Shown: piece after piece, positions 1 to 5,286 of the stretch
Position numbering within the stretch: the stretch's first letter is position 1
How the letters are laid out: each line of letters begins with the position of its first letter
Source of the DNA: Ilumatobacter sp.
GTDB lineage: Bacteria; Actinomycetota; Acidimicrobiia; Acidimicrobiales; Ilumatobacteraceae
Assembly: GCA_029263275.1 (NCBI GenBank)
Contig: JAJCXU010000203.1
Span: 1-5,286, forward strand
Direction of reading: 5' to 3'
DNA length: 5,286 nt
Position numbers and translations under genes: made by a program
Notes under the pieces: generated by a model
Told to the model about the DNA's origin: nothing
Databases searched by the model: none
What the model saw: the letters and a program-made list of their open reading frames with translations, nothing else

Positions 1-29
1 AACGCTGCTTGCTGACTTGCTCGACTGAC

Positions 30-1640
30 TCAAGTTCCGCAGGCGTCGAGGCCCTCGAGGACTCCGTCACTGAATGCCTCGATCTTCTCGAACGGACTGC
101 CGAGCACGTTGTCGTTGGCGCCGAGGTCACCGATGATGATCGCGGTGCGAATCGCTTCGTCGAGGTCACCCGGCGACACGATTGACGTGCGACCCTCGTC
201 GCGAGGTTCGGGAAGTTGGCGATTGACCGGAATGACGGTCTGGACCCACGCACCTGCGAGGCAGTCGTTGACCAACTGACGATCCTCGCCTTGACGCGTG
301 GAGCCGAGCGCGATCTGTGCGGCTTCGGCCCAGGCCAATCCGATGAGATAGCCGAGTGAGAAATCGCCGAATGTCTGCTGTTGGTACAGGTCGAGCGCGA
401 CCGGCTCGTTGAGGTAGACGATGTTGGACGACGGGCAGAGCGCTGCACCGTTCTCGAATCCTGGAAGCAGATCGGCGCAGGTCGCCTGCTGGGCTTGTTG
501 GACCGGCACGAGCGTCAGGTCCGTCCATCCCGGCACGGCTGCATCAACGCCCCAGTACAGGTTGAGGTCAGGAACGAGGAACCCGAACAGCTCGGCGTTG
601 CGCACGCCGGGCTCGCCTGGGTCGTACCCGAAGGGAGCGTTGCCCTCGTTCTGCTCGTCTTCGAAGTCGTTGAACTGATTGGGGACCAGCGGCAGCGGGT
701 CGTCAATTAGGTCACCGCAACGCACGGGTCCTTCGACGAAGCCGGTCTGGAAGGCTCCGACTCGGTCGAAGCCCGATCCGTGACCGCCGGGACTGAACTG
801 GTCGAGCCCGACCGGGTCGCGGACCTCGAGCATGGCGATGAGACCGGCGCGCACATCTGCATCGGTGAATGAGATGCCGCCTTCGTTGCGGGCGGCGCGG
901 CCAGCCCAGGCACCGGCGAAGCAATCGGCTTGCTGTTCGGACGTGACCGTGGGCAGGTTGCGGTCGAGTACCCCGGTGCGTTGCTGAATGGCATGGCCGT
1001 ACTCGTGCGCGAGCACGATGCCGATCGTGCCGGCGCCGAAGTTGTCGGCGAGTTCGGCAAGGAGTCCGTTTGCGCCATCGTCGTAGACGATGAAATCACC
1101 CAGGCCGCAGTAGAAGGCGACGAACTCCTGCACGTCGTCGTATGACGTACGCGGTTCTCCGCAACCGGGCAGGTCGTCTGGGCGTTGTGGGTAGGCGGCG
1201 TAGATGTCGCCTTCGAGCGGTTGCCACGCCTCGCCGTACACCTCCGGATAGGTCTGCTCCCACCATGTGTCGAGATCGCTGAGGGTTGCCAGCAGGAAGT
1301 CGTCGTAGGCGCGTGCCGGCTTGTTCGGCCCGAAGTTGATCGCATCGGGATCGATCACGAGGGGTGCGGTGACGGGAATGTCGGGGTCGTCGCTCGACAC
1401 AGGGTCACTCGATGCGGGACTGGAGGGAGCAGGAACAGACGACGACGAGGGGTCGCCATCGTCGGGGACCGGCTCGAATGGCGCCGATGTGGTCCCGGGG
1501 CCGGTCTGCTCTGAGCGTGTCGCCGTGACCGCGACATCGGCGCTGCATGCAGCAGCGGTCACCGAAGCGGTAACCAGCAGGGCGATCAGCGGACGGTGGG
1601 CCACGTCGACGACTCTAGGCACGAGGCGGTGTGGACTCAC
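30..1640 (-). CDS. Secreted neutral zinc metallopeptidase (YpfJ/Zn_peptidase-like), probable lipoprotein with a duplicated domain
   Basis: This 536-residue protein probably acts outside the membrane as a zinc-dependent peptidase; its substrate is unknown. Residues 14-32 form a short basic/hydrophobic signal ending in TAAAC, so Cys32 is a plausible lipidation site, although the -3 residue is Ala rather than the usual Leu. Residues 46-92 are a Ser/Pro/Asp-rich linker. The catalytic domain spans about 110-310, with HEYGH at 212-216 (zinc ligands His212 and His216, catalytic Glu213). EQQADCFAGAW at 235-245 supplies the likely third ligand, Glu235; this HExxH plus E-x-QADC pattern is typical of the YpfJ family. 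Residues about 350-536 look like a second copy without the zinc ligands. The GTG at 1640 is the earliest start after an in-frame stop at 1668-1670 and has no clear Shine-Dalgarno. An in-frame GTG at 1602-1604 (residue 13) is a serious alternative. The gene is divergent from the liv operon and not obviously related to it. Family assignment is firm; function is inferred. Confidence 0.88.
   Translation of the reverse strand: MSPHRLVPRVVDVAHRPLIALLVTASVTAAACSADVAVTATRSEQTGPGTTSAPFEPVPDDGDPSSSSVPAPSSPASSDPVSSDDPDIPVTAPLVIDPDAINFGPNKPARAYDDFLLATLSDLDTWWEQTYPEVYGEAWQPLEGDIYAAYPQRPDDLPGCGEPRTSYDDVQEFVAFYCGLGDFIVYDDGANGLLAELADNFGAGTIGIVLAHEYGHAIQQRTGVLDRNLPTVTSEQQADCFAGAWAGRAARNEGGISFTDADVRAGLIAMLEVRDPVGLDQFSPGGHGSGFDRVGAFQTGFVEGPVRCGDLIDDPLPLVPNQFNDFEDEQNEGNAPFGYDPGEPGVRNAELFGFLVPDLNLYWGVDAAVPGWTDLTLVPVQQAQQATCADLLPGFENGAALCPSSNIVYLNEPVALDLYQQQTFGDFSLGYLIGLAWAEAAQIALGSTRQGEDRQLVNDCLAGAWVQTVIPVNRQLPEPRDEGRTSIVSPGDLDEAIRTAIIIGDLGANDNVLGSPFEKIEAFSDGVLEGLDACGT
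33..593 (-). other. Degenerate, probably inactive second Zn_peptidase-like domain (copy 2)
   Basis: Residues about 350-536 repeat the landmarks of copy 1 in the same order. DLNLYW (358-363) matches DLDTWW, LCPSSNIVYLN (401-411) matches FYCGLGDFIVYDD, NDCLAGAW (458-465) matches ADCFAGAW, and FEKIEAF...LEG..CG near the C-terminus matches FDRVGAF...VEG..CG. Cys388, 402, 460 and 534 correspond to Cys160, 178, 240 and 308. The HExxH position reads WAEAAQ (437-442, bases 315-332), Glu235 is replaced by Gln455, and the copy contains no histidine at all, so it cannot bind zinc in the family manner. It may serve in substrate binding, inhibition or folding; nothing in the sequence decides between these. 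Confidence 0.65.
711..1313 (-). other. Catalytic Zn_peptidase domain (copy 1) of the metallopeptidase
   Basis: Residues about 110-310 hold the whole active site. In order they contain DLDTWW near 123-127, Cys160, FYC at 176-178 followed by FIVYDD, then HEYGH at 212-216 (bases 993-1007), Glu235 and Asp239-Cys240, and Cys308 near the end. The four cysteines may form two structural disulfides in the oxidising extracytoplasmic space; this is inference from their pairing with copy 2. Domain edges are approximate. Confidence 0.8.
1612..1640 (-). promoter_or_regulatory. Possible promoter for a leaderless start of the peptidase gene
   Basis: On the minus strand TAGAGT (1617 down to 1612) fits the TANNNT -10 pattern of actinobacterial promoters. 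It lies 7 bases before the in-frame GTG at 1604-1602, the spacing expected if transcription begins on that GTG. A poor -35 candidate, GTGAGT, sits 17 bases further upstream and overlaps the longer GTG start at 1640. Short motifs like this arise by chance, so this is only a candidate. Confidence 0.22.
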
Positions 1641-1799
1641 TTCAACGACGTGGGTTTTCGACGTTTCTCACCTCGAGTTGACGAGGCGCTGACCCTGCTC
1701 ATCGGGGTCCCTGAGATCGGCTTCGTACGCGATGCAGGGCACTGGAGCGATCAGAGTCGCCTGTCAGGTCAGTGTTTGCCCAAGGAATTTCCCTCGGCT

Positions 1800-1829
1800 T
1801 TAAGCTTGCGTGGGGCGAGGTGCTACCTT
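1800..1829 (+). promoter_or_regulatory. Weak promoter candidate for the livGFHM operon
   Basis: TACCTT at 1824-1829 is preceded by TG with one intervening base, giving an extended -10-like element. TTAAGC at 1800-1805 is a poor -35 match at an 18-base spacing. The start of transcription would fall near 1836, leaving a leader of about 30 bases that contains the livG Shine-Dalgarno. The position is reasonable, but the match to consensus is modest. Confidence 0.3.
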
Positions 1830-1852
1830 CCCCAACCACACCGACGAACTAC

Positions 1853-1858
1853 AGGGGG
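1853..1858 (+). promoter_or_regulatory. livG ribosome binding site (AGGGGG)
   Basis: AGGGGG ends 9 bases before the ATG at 1868. It decides the start of livG: the frame is open back to a GTG at 1772, but the 32 extra residues do not resemble the LivG N-terminus, whereas translation from 1868 begins exactly where the ABC ATPase fold should. Confidence 0.7.
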
Positions 1859-1867
1859 TTTGCGTCG

Positions 1868-2629
1868 ATGGCATTGCTGGAAGTGAACGACGTCGAGGTC
1901 AGGTTCGGGGGCATTGTCGCCCTCAGCGGCATGACGTTCGACATTGAAGAAGGGCAGATCTGTGGATTGATCGGTCCCAATGGTGCGGGCAAGACGACGA
2001 TGTTCAACGTCATCAGTCGCATCTATGACCCGACCGCCGGAACCTTGCGGTTCAACGGAGTTGATCTCCTCAAGACGTCACCGCACCTCATCGCTGAGAC
2101 GGGCATCTTCCGGACCTTCCAGAACTTGGCGCTCTGGCCCCGCATGAGCGTGATCGAGAACGTGATGGCTGGTGCTCATGTTCGTAGCAAGCAGAACTTC
2201 TTTACAGCGATGCTCAACGTCGGCCGCAAGAAGGAAGAGGAGCAGCTTGCCTCGGAGGCATACACCATTCTGGACGACCTCGGCCTGGCCGAGTTCGCGT
2301 TCCAGCAATGCGCCGGACTCCCGTACGGCACGCTCAAGCGCATCGAACTCGCCCGCTGCCTGATCGGGCACCCCAAGCTGCTGATGCTCGACGAGCCAGC
2401 CACCGGCCTGACCCACAGCGAGGTCGATGAACTCTCCCTGGTCATCCAGAAGATCCGCACCGACTACAACCTGACCATCCTGCTGGTCGAGCACCACATG
2501 GGGCTCGTGATGAGCATCTCGGAGAACGTGGTCGTGCTCGACTTCGGCCGCAAGATCGCCGAGGGTCTGCCTGCCCAGGTGCAGGAAGATCCCGCAGTGA
2601 TCGAGGCATACCTCGGGGCACCCGCATGA
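1868..2629 (+). CDS. livG: Branched-chain amino acid type ABC transporter ATP-binding protein LivG
   Basis: This 253-residue cytoplasmic ATPase would pair with LivF to power uptake through LivH/LivM. Walker A is GPNGAGKTT at 36-44, the Q-loop Gln85 lies in FRTFQN, Walker B is LLMLDEP at 171-177 with Asp175 and catalytic Glu176, and the switch His209 lies in VEHHM. A long insert between Q-loop and signature (about 104-130, with a charged KKEEE stretch), followed by the C-terminal IAEG...V..DP.VIEAYLG block, is the LivG/BraF hallmark and separates it from LivF. The signature is LPYGT (151-155) rather than LSGGQ; a Pro at the second position is seen in LivG proteins, and Thr155 replaces the more usual Gln. 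Length is normal for the family. The ATG at 1868 is chosen for its Shine-Dalgarno. It is the first gene of the operon and its stop overlaps the livF start by 4 bases, suggesting translational coupling. The exact substrate cannot be read from the ATPase. Confidence 0.93.
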   Translation: MALLEVNDVEVRFGGIVALSGMTFDIEEGQICGLIGPNGAGKTTMFNVISRIYDPTAGTLRFNGVDLLKTSPHLIAETGIFRTFQNLALWPRMSVIENVMAGAHVRSKQNFFTAMLNVGRKKEEEQLASEAYTILDDLGLAEFAFQQCAGLPYGTLKRIELARCLIGHPKLLMLDEPATGLTHSEVDELSLVIQKIRTDYNLTILLVEHHMGLVMSISENVVVLDFGRKIAEGLPAQVQEDPAVIEAYLGAPA

Positions 2630-3363
2630 GCGATACCAACACCAGCACGTCACCCGAACTCGTTCTCGATGTGAAGGGCCTCGAAGGTGGCTACGGCCAG
2701 ATTCAAGTCCTGCACGGCCTCGACTTCCACGTTGCGGACGGCGAGATCGTCATCATTCTCGGGGCCAATGGCGCCGGCAAGACCACGACGCTGCGCGCGG
2801 TGTCCGGGATGATCGCTCGAACCGGCTCCATCAAACTTCGCGGCGAAGAGATCAGCAGTGCCAAGGCCCCGGACCTGGTCCGCCAAGGCGTTGCCCACGT
2901 GCCCCAGGGTCGTGGCACACTCCCTGAGCTGTCCGTCGAGGACAACCTTCGCGTCGGTGCGTACATCCGCAACGACGACGAGGTTGACGCCGACATCGAT
3001 CAATGGTTCGACGTCTACCCCGTTCTCCGGGAGCGCAAGAACCAGCGAGCAGGATCCTTGTCAGGTGGCGAACAGCAGATGCTCGCCGTGTCTCGTGCTC
3101 TGATGTCGCGACCGAGTCTGCTGCTGCTCGACGAACCCTCTCTGGGGTTGGCTCCGATCATCGTGGCCGAACTGTTCGAGCGATTCGCCGAGATCAACAA
3201 AGAGACCGGAACCACGATGCTCGTCGTCGAGCAGAACGCCCAACTGGCGCTCGGCATCGGCGATCGCGGCTACGTACTCGAGTCGGGGGAAATCTTCACC
3301 GAGGGCCCCGCCGACCAATTGATCAACGACGACGCCATCCGCAAGGCCTACCTGGGAGTCTGA
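2626..3363 (+). CDS. livF: Branched-chain amino acid type ABC transporter ATP-binding protein LivF
   Basis: This 245-residue second ATPase would form the nucleotide-binding pair with LivG on the cytoplasmic face of the importer. Walker A is GANGAGKTT at 46-54, the Q-loop Gln94 lies in VPQGR, the signature is a full LSGGEQQ at 145-151, and Walker B is LLLLDEP at 165-171 with Asp169 and Glu170. The H-switch position reads VEQN (201-204), with Gln203 instead of His; this is characteristic of LivF and not a defect. The short, compact fold without the LivG insert and the C-terminal G.A..L..DD.IRKAYLGV ending also fit LivF. A start at 2626 gives ATGA overlap with the livG stop, so translation is probably coupled; no strong separate Shine-Dalgarno is visible. 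The first ten residues are a Ser/Thr-rich extension before the fold begins. Confidence 0.94.
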   Translation: MSDTNTSTSPELVLDVKGLEGGYGQIQVLHGLDFHVADGEIVIILGANGAGKTTTLRAVSGMIARTGSIKLRGEEISSAKAPDLVRQGVAHVPQGRGTLPELSVEDNLRVGAYIRNDDEVDADIDQWFDVYPVLRERKNQRAGSLSGGEQQMLAVSRALMSRPSLLLLDEPSLGLAPIIVAELFERFAEINKETGTTMLVVEQNAQLALGIGDRGYVLESGEIFTEGPADQLINDDAIRKAYLGV

Positions 3364-3370
3364 CCACATC

Positions 3371-4261
3371 ATGGACCTCTTCATCGCACGCATCTTCGAC
3401 GGTTTGTCGAACGGTGCCACGTATGCACTCATCGCCATGGCGCTCGTCATGATCTTCAAGGCGACCACACTCATCAACTTCGCACAGGGTGAATTCGCCA
3501 TGTTCGGCGGCTTCATCGTGCTCGTGCTCGCCACGGAACGGGGCCTTCCGATGTGGATCGCCGTCGTGGTGGGCATGCTGATCTCCGCCCTCCTCGCCGC
3601 AGGAATCGAACGGACGTTGATTCGGCCGTTCGACCCGGCCGACCACTTGCCACTCGTGATCATCACGCTGGGCTTGTTCCTGGCGATCAACGCCATCGCC
3701 GGCATCGTGTGGCGCTTTGACCCCCGGGCCTTCCCTGAGCTGTTCCCGTCGGGCAACGCTCTCAGCGTCGGCAACGCCACCCTGTCGTGGTACACGATCG
3801 GCACGCTCACCACCATCGCTGTCGTCGCCGGTGGGCTGACGCTGCTGCTCAACAAGACCAAGGTCGGCCTCGCCTTCCGCGCTGTGTCGTCCAACCTCGA
3901 GTCGAGCGAACTCGTTGGCATCAAGGTCGGTCCCACGCTGCAATTCGGCTGGGCGATTGCCGCCGCAGTCGGCACGCTCGGCGTCTGTGTGTTCGTCGCC
4001 TCGCCGTTCCGCCAATTGGAACCTCAGGTGATGGTCACCGGCCTCATCTTCGCTGTGTCGGCCGCAGCGCTCGGCGGCCTCGACAGTCTTGGCGGCGCCA
4101 TCGTCGGCGGCCTGGCCATCGGGCTCGTGCAATCGATCGCTGTGCCATACCTCGGAATTCCGAGTGAGCTGAGCTTGCTCGCTGCGGTGGTGGTGCTGAT
4201 GTTGGTTTTGCTCTTCAAGCCATCTGGATTGTTCGGCACACCACAGGTGGAACGGGTTTAG
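3371..4261 (+). CDS. livH: Branched-chain amino acid type ABC transporter permease LivH
   Basis: This 296-residue integral membrane protein would form half of the translocation channel with LivM. It is hydrophobic throughout, with about eight likely membrane segments, and carries the LivH motif NFAQGEFAMFGGF at 36-48 after the first helix. The cytoplasmic coupling loop that contacts the ATPases lies near 161-187 (NKTKVGLAFRAVSSN...ELVGI), followed by the conserved ALGGLDSLGGAIVGG at 233-247 and a short C-terminal tail ending LFKPSGLFG. Length is normal. The gene starts 7 bases after livF; GGGAG at 3354-3358 inside the end of livF is a possible ribosome binding site at a rather long 12-base spacing, so reinitiation from livF may contribute. 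The coupling loop has ESSELVGI where many relatives carry alanines, a minor variation. The substrate could be Leu/Ile/Val or another HAAT-family substrate such as an amide or urea. Confidence 0.94.
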   Translation: MDLFIARIFDGLSNGATYALIAMALVMIFKATTLINFAQGEFAMFGGFIVLVLATERGLPMWIAVVVGMLISALLAAGIERTLIRPFDPADHLPLVIITLGLFLAINAIAGIVWRFDPRAFPELFPSGNALSVGNATLSWYTIGTLTTIAVVAGGLTLLLNKTKVGLAFRAVSSNLESSELVGIKVGPTLQFGWAIAAAVGTLGVCVFVASPFRQLEPQVMVTGLIFAVSAAALGGLDSLGGAIVGGLAIGLVQSIAVPYLGIPSELSLLAAVVVLMLVLLFKPSGLFGTPQVERV

Positions 4262-4265
4262 GAGG
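4260..4265 (+). promoter_or_regulatory. livM ribosome binding site (AGGAGG)
   Basis: A perfect AGGAGG begins inside the livH TAG stop codon (4259-4261) and ends 5 bases before the livM ATG at 4271. Overlap of the stop and the binding site suggests ribosomes finishing livH can pass directly to livM, helping keep the two permeases in step. Confidence 0.8.
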
Positions 4266-4270
4266 ACATC

Positions 4271-5286
4271 ATGGCAACGACATCACCGAAATTCGTCTTC
4301 ACGCAAGGTACGAGCGCCTACCGCACGTACAAGTTCATCGGGTTCGCTGTGCTTGCGCTCTTGGTCTTGATCGTGGCGTTCGCATACAACGACACGGGCT
4401 CGATCACCATCCTCGAGAACGACTACAAGATCAGTATCACCCGCGTCACCAAGGCGATCTCGTTCATGGTCGCGATTCTCGGGCTGCAGGTTGTGGCCGG
4501 ATTCACCGGCCAACTGTCACTCGGCCAAGGCTTCTTCTTCGGAACGGGTGCCTACATCTCGGCCTGGCTCGTCGCTGATCACAACTGGGCGTGGTTCACC
4601 TCGCTCTTGGTCGTGGTCCCGGTCTGCTTCGTCTTCGGGCTGCTGTTCGGCATCCCGGCGCTGCGGATCAAGGGGTTGTACCTCGCGTTGGTCACCCTCG
4701 GCTTGGCGGCGATCTTCCCATCGCTGATCAAGCTCGACGTCTTGCTCGACTACACCGGCGGTGCCGCTGGCAAGCAGGTCGACTCCGACTTCATCCCACC
4801 CAGCTGGCTGCCGCTCGACGGCATCGTCGATGCGCTGCACAGCATCCCGCTGATTGGGCAGTACTTCGGCGAAGGCGAAGGTTTGTCGAGCAAGCAGGAA
4901 CAACGCGTCTGGACCTTCTTCTTGATGGTTCTCCTGGCGCTCGTCTGTTTCAAGATGGTCAGCAACCTCGTCAAGAGCCGCCCCGGGCGGGCAATCCGCG
5001 CCGTTCGCGACAACGAGACGTCAGCGGCGGTCAACGGCATCAGCCTCGCCTTCCACAAGACGATGTCGTTCGGTGTGGCCTCCGCCCTTGGTGGCGTCGG
5101 CGGCATGATCTACGTTGCCGAACTCGGAATCGCATCTGAGGGCGACTTCACCCAGTTGATCTCGATTCTGTTCATCGTGGGCATGGTCGTTGGTGGTGTT
5201 GGAACACTGTCCGGCGCCGTCATCGGCGGCCTGGTCATCGCCTTCGTTCCCGACTGGGCGTCGTCGACGCAGAACCTGCCCGGCGT
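4271..5286 (+). CDS. livM: Branched-chain amino acid type ABC transporter permease LivM (partial, continues past right edge)
   Basis: This is the second channel subunit. The frame is open from the ATG at 4271 to the window end, giving 338 residues with no stop, so the C-terminus is missing only because the window ends. A hydrophilic N-terminus is followed by a membrane helix at about 22-40. The LivM motif GQLSLGQGFFFGTGAY lies at 80-95, then IPALRIKGLYLALVTLGLA at 128-146. The ATPase-coupling loop is at about 236-257 (SRPGRAIRAVRDNETSAAVNGI), and GVGTLSGAVIGG at 309-320 is the usual late-helix motif. A stretch of about 50 residues (162-213) between TGG and the WTFFLM helix should face outward. 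The perfect Shine-Dalgarno at 4260-4265 supports the start. Final residues with the last helix or tail should lie just beyond 5286, and a binding-protein gene could follow. Confidence 0.93.
   Translation, partial: MATTSPKFVFTQGTSAYRTYKFIGFAVLALLVLIVAFAYNDTGSITILENDYKISITRVTKAISFMVAILGLQVVAGFTGQLSLGQGFFFGTGAYISAWLVADHNWAWFTSLLVVVPVCFVFGLLFGIPALRIKGLYLALVTLGLAAIFPSLIKLDVLLDYTGGAAGKQVDSDFIPPSWLPLDGIVDALHSIPLIGQYFGEGEGLSSKQEQRVWTFFLMVLLALVCFKMVSNLVKSRPGRAIRAVRDNETSAAVNGISLAFHKTMSFGVASALGGVGGMIYVAELGIASEGDFTQLISILFIVGMVVGGVGTLSGAVIGGLVIAFVPDWASSTQNLPG

Larger units (their letters stand above)
1641..1867. other. Divergent intergenic region between the peptidase gene and livG
   Basis: This is the only sizeable non-coding stretch in the window (227 bp). 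It should hold the promoters for both divergent units. Apart from the livG promoter candidate and ribosome binding site listed separately, I see no tRNA, riboswitch-like fold, long inverted repeat or credible small gene. The open frames crossing it overlap the start of one or both flanking genes and show no recognisable protein features. Confidence 0.7.

Noticed and set aside
1..29. Possible terminator after the peptidase gene
   Set aside because: Only 29 bases are available; they contain short AGCAAG-type direct repeats but no hairpin followed by a T-run on the minus strand.
707..1345. A 212-codon minus-strand frame in another phase of the peptidase gene
   Set aside because: Ser/Thr/Arg-rich low-complexity product overlapping the catalytic domain codons; a frame shadow.
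1783..1806. Short palindromes (GGAA-T-TTCC and GCTT-T-AAGC) upstream of livG as possible operator sites
   Set aside because: Arms are only 4 bases long and match no regulator site I can name; such palindromes are expected by chance.
1772..1867. A 32-residue N-terminal extension of livG from GTG 1772
   Set aside because: The extension is unlike LivG N-termini, and the ATG at 1868 has a well-spaced AGGGGG site.
1596..1886. A 96-codon plus-strand frame crossing the intergenic region
   Set aside because: It overlaps the starts of both flanking genes out of frame, and its product resembles no family; the livG Shine-Dalgarno lies inside it.
2078..2653. A 191-codon minus-strand frame opposite livG
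   Set aside because: Fully antisense to conserved ATPase motifs, with no supporting start signal or recognisable family.
3061..3975. A 304-codon open frame on the minus strand, antisense to livF and livH
   Set aside because: It lies opposite two well-recognised genes, has no recognisable domain, and its composition is what a high-GC complement gives; long antisense frames are common in such DNA.
3323..4132. A 269-codon minus-strand frame rich in Asp, Glu, Arg and His
   Set aside because: Its charged, repetitive composition is the typical reverse-strand shadow of a hydrophobic membrane protein gene (livH).

Overview
This window looks like chromosomal DNA from a high-GC actinobacterium. An Acidimicrobiia-type (Ilumatobacter-like) marine or freshwater lineage is my best guess, from base composition, codon use and the style of the LIV transporter proteins. 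That placement is inference; no rRNA or other phylogenetic marker is present. All the supported genes are intact except the last, which runs off the right edge.

Left part (30-1640, minus strand): one large gene for an exported, probably lipid-anchored, neutral zinc metallopeptidase of the YpfJ/Zn_peptidase type. It has an N-terminal signal with a lipobox-like cysteine, a Ser/Pro/Asp-rich linker, and an HEYGH catalytic domain. Its C-terminal half appears to be a second, degenerate copy of the same domain that keeps the cysteine scaffold but has no histidine. This is the most unusual thing in the window.

Middle (1641-1867): a 227-bp divergent intergenic region. It carries a good ribosome binding site and a weak promoter candidate for the rightward operon.

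Right part (1868-5286, plus strand): a tightly packed operon in the order livG-livF-livH-livM, encoding the two ATPases and two permeases of a branched-chain amino acid type (HAAT family) ABC importer. livG and livF overlap by 4 bp, livF and livH are 7 bp apart, and livH and livM are 9 bp apart, with the livM Shine-Dalgarno overlapping the livH stop. The products would assemble as one inner-membrane importer, with LivH/LivM as the channel and LivG/LivF as the ATP-driven motor. It would be fed by an extracellular binding protein (LivJ/LivK type) that is not in this window and may lie just downstream of livM or elsewhere.

I see no mobile element, CRISPR array, RNA gene or evident novel multi-gene system. 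Most of the window is ordinary transport machinery. The findings worth checking are the tandem active/inactive peptidase architecture, its possible leaderless start, and small departures from consensus in the transporter.
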